NCBI GenBank assembly: GCA_945643635.1
Contig: CALZFC010000251.1
Coordinates: 4,369,001-4,433,000, forward strand
Direction of reading: 5' to 3'
Length of the DNA: 64,000 nt
From: Allodiplogaster sudhausi
Taxonomy: Eukaryota > Nematoda > Chromadorea > Rhabditida > Diplogasteridae
Shown: in pieces, positions 47,901 through 58,400 of the stretch
How the letters are laid out: every line of letters starts with the position of its first letter
How positions within the stretch are numbered: the stretch's first letter is position 1
Position numbers and translations under genes: made by a program
The notes under the pieces: model-generated
Seen by the model: only the letters and a program-made list of their open reading frames with translations
Databases searched by the model: none
What the model was told of the DNA's origin: nothing

Positions 47901-50900
47901 AGATATGCAGCTAAAAATAATTATAATTGGGCAATGTAAATGTACATACATACATACATACATTGATGTATATGTTCATATAAAGAGAGTCGTTCAACTT
48001 TCAGAACAATAGATTCGTAGAAAATGCGCAATCCGCACAGAAGTTCGATGCCCTCTCGACTTCGCATCCTCTCTCCCCCAAAATCACCAAAGCTTCCGAG
48101 ATCGAAGATGTCTTTGATACGATTTCGTATGAGAAGGTTTAACGAAGAATGGTTTAAGATTTAAGATAATGTTCCCAAAGATTTGGTCGAAAATTGATAT
48201 GTAAAATTGATTTGTAAAATATAATCAGAAAAACTAAGGGAGCTGCGGTTCTCGCAATGATCCGCCGAGTCATGGGAGAGGCAGCATTCCAGAAAGGCGT
48301 CCTGGCGAGTTAAACAATAATTATTGGACGCTTAAAGTCGAGTCAAAGTGGCAATTTAAATCGTAAAACAAAATATACATATGATATTAGTTCATATGCA
48401 GGCGTACCTGAATAAGCATCGCTACGGGAACGTGCGCTCCGCCGACCTCTGGGAGGCACTCTCGGACGCTGCCAAAGGAGCCGGAGTCAAGGGCCCGGGC
48501 GGCCAGCCCCTCGACATCACCAAATTCGGCAAGCAGTGGACTGAACAGGCAAATTAAAAATATAACTTGAATAAAAAATTTAAGAAAACGTAAATTGAAA
48601 TAAATTTGAGATGGGCTTCCCTCTTCTTTCCTTCGCTCGCCTCAACGACAGCCACGTCCGCATCACTCAGTCGCGCTTCAAAGTCGACAAGGAGAAACCC
48701 GACCGGGCGGCCTTCCAGGATCCCGAGTTTGGGTGCGGGTTTAGACTCCCCTATTCATAAGAACTTGCAAAAATCCCTTTGGATCAGATAAAAAATTTGT
48801 TTTCCAGCTTCAAGTGGGATGTCCCTGTGTTCCTCCTCTCTGGCAAACAGCAGATGCCCGTTCTCTGGCTGCCTGGAGGTATGTAGTGTTAAATAAATAA
48901 ATAAATAAATAAACAAAAGATAAATAAGATAAACAAACCAATGTTTTCGATGGCCACTTGGACGTTGCGATTCCCTCCGACGAGAAGAGCGCTCTCAAAC
49001 TCGACATTTCCACCGAATTCTACCGCGCCGACTACGGAGAAGAGGGCTGGCTGGCCATTGGAGCGGAGCTGAGCGAGAAAGAACCAAACGCAACTGATGA
49101 CAAACAACATGCTCATACGGTTGGTCATATCTATTTGTTCTTTTTTAAATTGAATTTAGGATTTAATTAAAAATATATATTATTTAAAGTATAATATTTA
49201 AATAGTTCTGCAGTAAAGAGTCTTTGTCAGTTCTTCTCCCCACTTGTCCGCGCTCGTCTCGCCTATGACGCCTTTGCCATTGCCGAAGTCGGCCTTCTCA
49301 ACTACACGACACTCCTCGAGTCTTTCTCTTTTATCAAGGCAAGTCGCCTTTCCCTTCATCATTTGATTCTTTTCGAGGATTTCAATCATATCATAACAAA
49401 CTTGCGCACTTCAGAATGAACGTGCCGATCTGCCCCTCCTTGCATTCCGGACTGGCATCTATGACATTTTACAGCGTTTTGGAGTTCAGCAAGGAGTCGT
49501 GGCGTTTAAGGTTAGAAAAGAGCAGTGGAAATAGGCATCGATCCGTGCGATCGGAAGATGCCTTTGGAGTGGCAATATTTGGCAGCTGCGGCGATAATTT
49601 ACAGCGATTATACATATTTGTCATCTCCAATTTCAGAAATACATAAGATGCATTTTCGCGGGACCATTCGAGACGACCGAAACTCCTGTGAAGGAAAACG
49701 TTGGAATTATTAAGCGAAGCACTGTTCGAAACTCGGAAAAGCACATTCGGGAGTGGGTGTTTTTTTTTAGCTCAAAAACGTGTTTTTAGGTTTCCTGACA
49801 AGAATTACAAATAAACATGACGCATTAATCTTTACAAATACGTTAGTGATATTTACAGGATGAAGCATCCTTACGTACCTTCGTTTCGCACCCTCGCGTG
49901 CGAAGTTGAATACGATGGCTGCATTCGTGAGCGACTTGACGACTTCGACAATCAATTCGTCAACACTTGTCACAAGACGGTCAACGCAAGCGAAAATTGC
50001 AACAAGTCAGAAACTGACGACCATCTGGCCTGGAGTGAGCTTTGATTACAGTAAGAAGTTCTTATCTACCCTTGAGGATCGACCCCTCACTTCGTAGAAG
50101 GACCTACTGCACGGCCGTCCGCTTCGGCCCTGCCGACGTGTACACAATTGTGTTCGACCATGCGATCGCTGCCAATGACGAGGCATGTTGAAGGAAATTC
50201 ATTCTTTTGTCATTTATTACCAGAAAATATTTAAAAAAAAAGATACATACATATGTATATTAAATGTCAAAAAGTATAATGTATTAAACATTAAAATGTC
50301 CTATTTATTCAGAAGGAACGCGCGCGCTTCGTATCTGGCCTCACTTGCACGGTGGACATCGCCCATCTCAAGGAGTCCGTGAAATTCAAAAGTTCGTCAA
50401 TTAATTCGAGTAAAAGGAAATAAATGATTCAGGCTGCTGCTCTCTTCGCTACAGACTGAAAATGGTACAAATGCGGATTTGATCCGTCTGCAGGACGTTG
50501 GCCTCCTCTTCACTCAAGTTTCCAACAACCAGGCCGCCGCTCTCCTCCTCCCCGAATTCTTCTACAGCCACTGGAACATCATCAAAGAGAAGTTTGTTGG
50601 CCAAGGCCCACCTTGAGAATACCAAAACTGGCTCTCGATTGGCCGATCTACCGAAACGAGAACGACGAAAATAAACGATAAAAGTCACCAAAGTAACTTA
50701 TTACTATTAGGCTCAAGAATGTGCCCTCGCAGTTGAAGAGTGTGATTCTCGCTTCATTCAGTCATCTCTCTACGGACAGCGACATCAATAAGGTTTTATT
50801 TTAATTTTTAATATTTCGTTAATATTCTTTCCATTTTAGCTCAATTCTTGGCTTCGTGACCATCCGGACGCCGCGAGCCTCTACGGCTTCCGAAAGGTTT

Positions 50901-51097
50901 GTTATATCTTAGAAATTCTGATGCTTTACGACAATTCTATCACAACAATATTACTTTATTTAGAACTAATAAAAATAATTAAATGAATCAAAACTTCCTA
51001 GGTGCTCGACACCGCAGCCAGCAACCGCGACTGGCGCGTCAAGCATCTCGAGCCCCTTGTCGCCTTCTTCATGGAGAAGAAGATATGCACCAATTAG
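44940..51097 (+). CDS. Membrane M1 aminopeptidase (APN-like)
   Basis: About 26 exons. ATG at 44,940 gives a short cytosolic start and a signal anchor ([20 protein letters not shown]), making a type II membrane protein. A Thr/Pro stalk with 20-residue repeats follows, then the M1 fold: [20 protein letters not shown] (46,438-46,587), GAMENW and the zinc site HELAH (47,068-47,206), [20 protein letters not shown] (47,749-47,862; the second histidine is 18 residues from the glutamate of NEG), the catalytic tyrosine in SYEKGAAVL (48,130/48,239), and an ERAP1-like helical C-terminus ending EKKICTN at TAG 51,095-51,097. All residues needed to cut N-terminal amino acids from peptides are present. At least five introns (after 47,206, 48,304, 48,548, 49,338 and about 50,182) start with GC. 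Phases at the 50,034 and 50,395 junctions were not closed. A short upstream CAG at 44,900-44,902 suggests a 5' non-coding exon. Confidence 0.9.
45408..45610 (+). repeat. 60-bp coding minisatellite in aminopeptidase stalk
   Basis: Three units of exactly 60 bases (45,408-45,467, 45,468-45,527, 45,528-45,587) and a partial fourth. Each encodes [20 protein letters not shown] or a close variant. Unit length is a multiple of three, so copy changes keep the frame. The repeat lengthens the Thr/Ser/Pro stalk between membrane and enzyme, a likely O-glycosylated spacer. Confidence 0.95.
47277..47330 (+). mobile_element. Degraded CCGTATTTTC element end
   Basis: TATATACCGTATCTTCTCTATTTG, followed by a C-rich run and CTATTTTCAATG, matches the left end of the 443-bp element. 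It lies in the aminopeptidase intron between the two zinc-site exons. The right end was not found. Confidence 0.6.
47420..47630 (+). repeat. Dispersed repeat, copy 2 (APN intron)
   Basis: Same-orientation relative of 44,570-44,760, inserted in the intron that splits the HELAH and NEGF zinc-site exons. Confidence 0.75.
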
Positions 51098-51624
51098 GGC
51101 CATCCTCTCCCCAATTTATTAGTGCTTTCCTCCCTTACTTCTTCTAATTCTCTACTCTTTTTTGCGGAGTAAATACTTTTAGGGCTAGTCCTTTCATATT
51201 TCTTCGAACGCATTCCTAACAATAAGCACTTCTAGAAACAGCACGGATCAACAGGGAAACAGGAAATAGAAAACCACTGCTATTATGTATTTAAGTCTGC
51301 AGAAGGAACAAAGTCGACCTTAAGATGATCTTTCTAAAATAGGTAATGCCAAACGTTCATCCCGACCCTTTTGATCCACCAAAGAAGCCAGATTGCTGTC
51401 TAAATTCTCGAAGATCTTTCAACAGAAAATTTGATGACATAGTTGCAAAAAAATCATTGCTACTGCTTCATCTTCTTCTTGAACTTATGTACCTGTGGCA
51501 AGAATTGGAGAAGGAAGACAGGATAAGAAAGATATGTATCTGAGTAGAAAAGAGTAGAAAAGAGAAGAGGCAGAGATATGTATCTGATGGGGTGAGAAAG
51601 AGTGAAGAGTGTGATAAGAGAAAA

Positions 51625-51740
51625 GAAGCAGCCGCGCGTTTAATCTGCCCAAAGTTAGAAACATGTTCGAAACAATCTTGTTTGACACTTGTTCGCACAA
51701 GAATTGGCAGTTTGCCAGCCTATCTTAATACACATGTGTT
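51625..51740 (+). repeat. Foldback-family arm
   Basis: GCCGCGCGTTTAATCTGCCC with AAACATGTTCGAAACAATC matches the outer arm of the foldback element at 17,739. An interior-like piece (GAAATAGCACAGGGCAGAGA) lies at 51,907-51,930. Confidence 0.65.
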
Positions 51741-52711
51741 CCGAACATGTATCCAGCTTGTCATCGCTTGTGTGCACTTCCTATTTCGAATTTCTGAAGT
51801 GGTAACTTGGTCAGAACAAGCACGAAAATGAAGAGACAACGCAAAGATGGAGACACAGGTTGTGACGAGCAAAAGCTGCTATGGTGCTGCTTTGGCTCGT
51901 CACCAACGAAATAGCACAGGGCAGAGAAAAAAAGACGTCGCCGCTTGCTGCCTGCCTCTCACTCTGCCCCCCCCCCCATAGCCAACAGTCCAAGAAGGCA
52001 TACCCAGCACCATACAGCGAAATAGCGTTGCGCAGAGAAAAACATTTTGGTCGAAAATCCGTCAAGTATAGGTTGCGCCGGTTCACTGGCATCCCAGAAC
52101 TCGGCTCGTTCGGCAACTTCTAGGTGCGACCTCACTGGTGGCTGGCCTCTGATCTTGGCAGCTTTTTTTTTTGAGGTTCCTTGCGAACGCTTGGAGCTAT
52201 GAATTTTTTTGATTTCTTGCGATTGCATGAATCTGCAGTTTTTCCGGCCAGGGTCGGCTAGAGCAATATGAAATGAAGGAAGAATAATAATACTATTACT
52301 TCGAGCTGATATCGCCTTCTTAGCTTTGTGTGCAGTTGAAAGCTATTTTATTTGCCCTTTGCTTCATTTTCATTGTAATTTATCGTAAAATTTCGCCATT
52401 CCAGCAGCATAGCTCCCGTGTTCCTCAGAGCCTTAAAGGAGCTTGTAAAGCCAAAAGCTACACCATATTAGACGCAATTATATTTCACTCTAAAATGATT
52501 CATTAGAAATCTGTGGCATTTACGCATTTTACAAGGCTGGGGACTATCCACCGGGCGATGGATTGAGGCGAACGATTTTCTTTTGAAAGCTAAAGTTCGA
52601 AAATATATGTTTCAATGTTTTCCTCGTTCGGCCCCATTGTCAGGAGGAGAAATCATATTGGTTTCAGATAGGGCAATGATTGTGTGCTGCTCAAGCTTGA
52701 CCGTTCACAAG

Positions 52712-52782
52712 TAGCAGCGTGGGCTAGTGGGTAACGCGACTGCATTACAGTTTGCAAGTCTAGGGTTCGAATCCCCGTGCTA
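52712..52782 (+). ncRNA. tRNA-like gene or SINE head
   Basis: 71 bases with a near-canonical B box (GGTTCGAATCC, 52,764-52,774) in a T-arm, an A box-like TGGGCTAGTGGGTAACGC, and a five-pair acceptor stem (TAGCA with TGCTA). The anticodon arm does not fold normally, and the sequence is followed by a repeat arm at 52,795. I read this as a tRNA-derived SINE rather than a working tRNA. Confidence 0.5.
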
Positions 52783-52794
52783 ACAAAACATTTG

Positions 52795-52925
52795 CAGAGG
52801 TTTGTTAGAATGTGATGAGCTCCGAATGTAGCCAGCTTGTTCTCAGCCTGTGACAACAACGCCAATGTTGCGAACAAGCGTTCCGAACATGTTTCTAACT
52901 TTGGACAGATTAAACGTGCGGCAGA
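52795..52925 (-). repeat. Foldback-family arm, inverted
   Basis: AGCCAGCTTGTTCTCAGCCTG, CAACAACGCCAAT and ATGTTTCTAACTTTGGACAG match 18,070-18,160 and are inverse to 51,625-51,740. It directly follows the tRNA-like segment, so the two may form one composite element. Confidence 0.65.
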
Positions 52926-53036
52926 GATTACAAGCAATGTGCATTTTGCTGATGAGTCTGTCTGCCTGGAACGTCTCCCCCATCTGATGTATGGATGACC
53001 TATCATAAGCTTTTGCTGATGGATTCTGAGCCAAGC

Positions 53037-54230
53037 AGTACACACAGAGAAGGATGTTACGTGGAGCGTAACATTGGAACATAACAATAATGTTATTGAA
53101 ATGCACCGGAACATCTCATGTAGCTCTGGACGTTACATTTAATGCGCAACCCGAAATGTTACGCGCGACGTAACATGCAGGGTTTAACAAAAATGTTACG
53201 TTTGCCCGCGGCAAGGAGCACTTGCTCTTAAGCCACGCCCCCTTCACATCTTTATGTCCGCTCACTGATAAAATGCAGCTGGAAACACTGGTTTTTATAC
53301 ATATTTATTATTCTTTTAAGCATATTTATTATACAAAACCCTTTATTACACTAAACAAAATATGCTTAAGAACGTGAGAGCAGCAGAAGCCACCCGCTAG
53401 GGCATATAACATGAAAAATGCTTGAAAAACAGTCAAATAAATTAGAAAAGTCCGAAAATGAGATAAAAGCATACATATCGTTATCCTACAAGTAATACAA
53501 AAACTGCAAAAGTTGAAAAACTGGCTAACTTGGTTTGTAGAGTCGTGTTGGCGTCGTCGTCGTTGTATCTGGAATTAGAACTGAGATTTTTGCAATCGCC
53601 CGTACCCGAACCACCACCCCGCGCTCCACGCACCCAAGCTACAACCACCCCACTACGCGCCCCCGCGATCTGAATGTTGAAGAACTTATCCAGATGAAAA
53701 GGGCGGTGCCCATAGAGAACGTTGAGAAGAGAATGGAAAGAGTGAGAGACAGAAAGAGGAAAGAGACAGAGTAAGAGAGAGAGAGAGAGAGAGTGAGATA
53801 GAGAGACAGAAAGAGGAAAGAGACAGAGGAAAAGAGAGAGAGAGAGAACTCTACGAACTCGGTCTATCCATCTGTGCCAATTTGGTTGTAAGAGCCAAAA
53901 GGTTTTTCGAGAGTTTTACTGCTCAACGTGACCTATGTTGCGTCTCTCTCTATCCTACGTTGTTCTACAGTAAAAGGCGGTTCTTTTGAGCTATTTAATG
54001 TTGCATAAAAGTAAGTCTGAACGATTTCCGAACTCGAGGTCTGGGAACAAAAATATGTCCGTTTTTGCGTTTCTTTTGAGAAAATCACTTCGAGAGAGCC
54101 CATAAGATGCGTCTCTCTCTATCCTACATTTTTCTACAGAAAAAGGCGGTTTTTTTTGAGCTATTTAATGTTGTATAATAGTAAGTCTGAATGATTAGAC
54201 TTTTAAAAGAAGTTTCCTCATCCGAAGAGA
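53037..54230 (+). mobile_element. Dispersed element with ATGTTACG-rich end
   Basis: Starts ACACACAGAGAAGGATGTTACG, with repeated GTAACAT/ATGTTAC words to about 53,210. From 53,500 to 54,230 it matches 38,900-39,660 in opposite orientation. A related inverse end lies at 59,560-59,750 (GTAACATTTTT..., ending TTTTTTTCTGTGTGTAG). There is no transposase. Confidence 0.6.
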
Positions 54231-54514
54231 AATAAAATATGCCTCAGTTATTGCGTTTCTTTTTAAACGACGACTTTTCGTCAACTGGCATATTATGCAA
54301 TTTTTTTACTACAATTTTCCAGTGTTTTGCGCAATCATGTAGAGTGTTCATCATCTCGCTGTTCATTCTTGCTGTTAACAAGGGTCACAGTTCATTTTGT
54401 ACTCCCTCGAACTCTCTCTTCATTCTAATTAATAACTGCTAATCCATCCTTAGTATCGCTTCGCTGCTATTAGATCGAAGAGAGACGAAATTTAGAGAGA
54501 GGGCGAAGCACCGA

Positions 54515-54515
54515 C

Positions 54516-54579
<64 letters not shown>

Positions 54580-54615
54580 AAAAGAGAGAGAAAGAGAGAG
54601 AGAGAAAGAAGTAGA
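54515..54615 (+). repeat. (GA)n microsatellite
   Basis: GA tract with AAGA interruptions, intergenic. Confidence 0.9.
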
Positions 54616-55179
54616 TTGACTAACTGAGAGAGAAGGGGAGGAAACAAAAAATGAAGAGAGAGATTGAAATGTCACTGTGTCCAAGACTCTTTCTGCCGAT
54701 CGACATACTTTATGTCATTATCACTGTCTCTTTGGAACAGAGCAATTAATTCATTCTTAAACGCATCTCAAGTAACAGTCAAAACAATTCTTACAAGATT
54801 TGGAACAAACAAATTCTTCAAATAAGAAAATAATCCCTATAATCAGGAGACTGAATTTAATGTACAAGTTACTTCTACAAGCGAAAAAAGAGTATATTCA
54901 CAAGAAACTTCAAATAAGATAATATATCCCTATAATCAGGAGAATGAGCTTAATGAACAAGATACTTTAACATGAGAAAAGAAAAAATATATTATATTCA
55001 CAAGAATATGATGAGTACAGCAATATTTTCTATAAGTTAAAGATCCAGACTAATAAATATCGATAATATTTTACAAAGAAATTAATCTCACAGGAATTAA
55101 TGCGGAATATTTCTATAAATGAGTAAAACTAGGAAATTAAGAGTGAAAATTCTGAAACGCAATGAAGAGAATGCATAAA

Positions 55180-55438
55180 CTATTCTAAGCTGAGTTCGCG
55201 GTAGATTCGTGCCGCGTCGTTGGATAGCTTGTTCTTCTCCGAGACGCCCATTAGGTGAGAGAGTAGACCAAGTGCAGGAGAGATCGGCGCAGGGAACTTG
55301 AGGTCGAACTGCCAGTAAGCAGCCACGAGTGTCAGCAATCCTTGCTCAAATCCTCCGCGTACCTGTAAAGTATGCAATCACAATCGATATGTAGCAAGCG
55401 TGGAGATAAAATAACGGAATCTCCGACTCATTTTAACG

Positions 55439-55481
<43 letters not shown>

Positions 55482-58400
55482 CTCTCTCTCTATCTCTTCT
55501 CTCTCTCTCCTTGTCTTTCAACACATTTTCTTCCTCTCTCTTTTCACTTAAACGAACATAAAGAAAATATCGAACCGTAATATCCAACTGCTCCAGAATG
55601 ACTACGTAGTCTCGCGATGAATCCCCATAGGCCACCAGAACCGGCTGTGTAACTCCAGAAGCGGCAAGACGCGAGACAACTCCGCTGACGGTGTGTTCTT
55701 CCTGGAAGAACGGTATGCCATAAGTAGTAAACTAATTTTGAACAAAAAAAAGCCGAACTATCCGATACTGCAGGTGATAAGTGCGCAATCGCTAGTGCGT
55801 ATAAAGAATCTTTAGCTGCATAAAAACTATGTAAACCTCGAACTGGACGAAGAGGAGGGCGGAGCGGCTCAGTTGACGGTGTTTCGTCTTCGAGAAGAGT
55901 TGGAGCAAGCAGAGAAGACCGAGCAAGGAGTCACTCTCTGAGATATAACATAATATATCAATAAGCGAAAAGTTAAGGTGATGTGTTAAATATTAGCGCT
56001 CAGATTACTGTAAGGCCTATTAAAAATAATCATTTAAAAGATGAATACGGTATTTCAACACGTAATTCTTTCGGATGCTTAAAGTGAATAAGTGAATAAA
56101 ATATAAAAATATAAAAAGAATAATGACAAAGGTCGCCTATTGTCTCACTCAAAGTGTTCGCATCCTCTGCTGCCTTCTTTTCCTGCTCACTCAGCTCGCG
56201 ATCGGCGAATGCCATAATCGACGGAAGAATGAAGCTTCGCCACCTTTCGCCAAAGGTTGAGGCCGTCTTAGCTTGAGTTTCGACAAAGTCGTCGACGATC
56301 TATTAATGAAAAACCTCGACTTGAAGCTACTGCCTTACATGATAAAGAAGTATTCTTGCAAATTTATTTCCAAAAATCTAACCAGATCTCCCTTGCTGAG
56401 TATCGAATATCTGGAGAAGCACTCGCGTGGAGAATGGGTCCGGCAGAAGGATACGCGAGCATTTCTGAGAATAGAGTTCATATCATAAATTCTTTTATTC
56501 TTTTTGAAAAAAACCTTGTGGCATTCAAAAGCTGGCGGTGAGCTGCACATTTGTAAACCATTGTGTTCACATCCTGCAACATTAATTTGCATCAGCTGCA
56601 TAGATTAATGCTCTTAATCGAATTGGCAATTAAGGTATGTTTGAATTAGTTCTACCTGTAATTGCATTGCTGTCTCGGGGACCACGTCATCCGCATATGC
56701 AGTTGGTCTGTTGTAGCTCTTTGGAGTAAAGCGGCCATCCTTCTTCATTCGTTGCTGAACTTGTCGAATGTGCAACTCAACGGCAGAAGAACCGTCACCG
56801 ACAAATGTTCGCTGTAGAGTTAAAAAAATTGAATTTGGATCGCTCACTTCTATCTTTTTACAACACAATCTCTCTCTCCTTCCATCTTTAACTGACAATA
56901 TCAACAGATGGATACTTCTCGAGAAGGTGAAGCGTAAAGCGACGAACTTCGACTGCTTCGGGATGAAACTGTCTGCAACAGAAGACTTGAAAGTCCTTGT
57001 TTTATAAATTAAATGTTTACAAAGCTATTTAGAAACGTCTTCAGAAATCTAAAAGGGTATAAAATCATAATACGAGAGGGAACCTTGTGCAGTTTTGCAG
57101 GACGAAATTGGCGATTCTTCTCTTCACAAAGTTCCTGTCGGTGTCGAAATGCTGCAGGCGGTAGTTGGCGTCACCTTTGAGCCTCTCGAGTATTGCCACT
57201 CCTCTTTTGTCTTTCAGGAGGTCTTCAAGCTGAGTTGAGCGTAGACGGTAGTTCAGAGTGTACGACCTCGCTCCTAGAATGGATTTCACATGTGTCCAGT
57301 CAAAACTTATTACTGTATAAAATATTCAGGGAATCATCTTACTGTCCAAGAGACGAGCAGGGTTTCGAGCGGTGCACGAGCTGAACTGCTGCCGAGAAAC
57401 GTCAACTGAAATTATTGTTTTAATGAAGGAGAAATGCGTTTTTTTTTTGTTTTCTTAGTGTCGTTAAGTTTTTAATATTATATTCTTATATTTGTTTTCT
57501 ATTTTTTCTTTACATTTTTTTTACAAACTTGTTTGTGTGACAGTTATTTTCAGAGCGTACAATCTTAAACGAATCGCTTAAGCGAATCGCACAATGAATA
57601 TTTTTAAAAAAAATTGATAATAAATAAATAAAACTGATCCGGCATGTGTTAATAATGTTTTAATAGATACTATTCGGTGAGTAAAAAAAACTAGTATTTG
57701 CATTGTTAAATATGCATATGGTGAAAATGTAACCTCACCATTCTAAAATAAAAGGAGTATTTTTTTCGTTCGGAAATTCACATTTACTAATACAAACAAT
57801 TCCGCTATTCATGTTCTCAGAGTAGAGTAGTCTTTTGGACATGTGCTAAAGAATAACACAAAGAAAATAAAACAGTAATTAGCCAGCATAAGTTAATATT
57901 TTACCATACCTGTATGAGAAGACTCCTTGAAGAATGTGCGAATGAAGAACGACGGTTAAGCAACTGCAATAACGCATATTTATGATAGTGACTCAGGGAA
58001 TAAAAGCCACTGTCGAGGTTCCAGAAAAATAGGATGGGGAAGGAGGTATTGGGCCTGGAAACAAGGGTGCGTTAACTGTTTCTGCCTAAATACTACTCAA
58101 AAAAATGGTTGGGTATAGATTCGGGGGGAGCCAAAATCAGTCGATCAATCATTATAATTACTTGCGAAAATTTAAAAGAAATATCACAAACCCTACCTAG
58201 GCTGGTTCGTATAACTACAAATTGTAATATTAATTGAGCAGACACCACAAAATTTGCAACAGTATACTGTAGCTAAGGCATGACTGGCATACTGTACAGT
58301 TTTACTATCCTTCCCTTTCTGAACAAAATTTCCAGGTTGAATACTATTCAGAAAGGTGAATAAACAAGATGGAATTACCAAAAACGAAATATTAACATGA

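Larger units (their letters stand above)
51100..55170. other. Intergenic, repeat-rich
   Basis: Between the aminopeptidase stop and the next minus-strand gene. It holds the repeat arms at 51,625-51,740 and 52,795-52,925, a tRNA-like sequence at 52,712, the dispersed element at 53,037-54,230, and (GA)n tracts at 53,740-53,860 and 54,515-54,615. No exon is supported. Confidence 0.7.

Noticed and set aside
52712..52782. Functional tRNA gene
   Set aside because: The anticodon arm does not give a seven-base loop on a five-pair stem, so it was called tRNA-like only.
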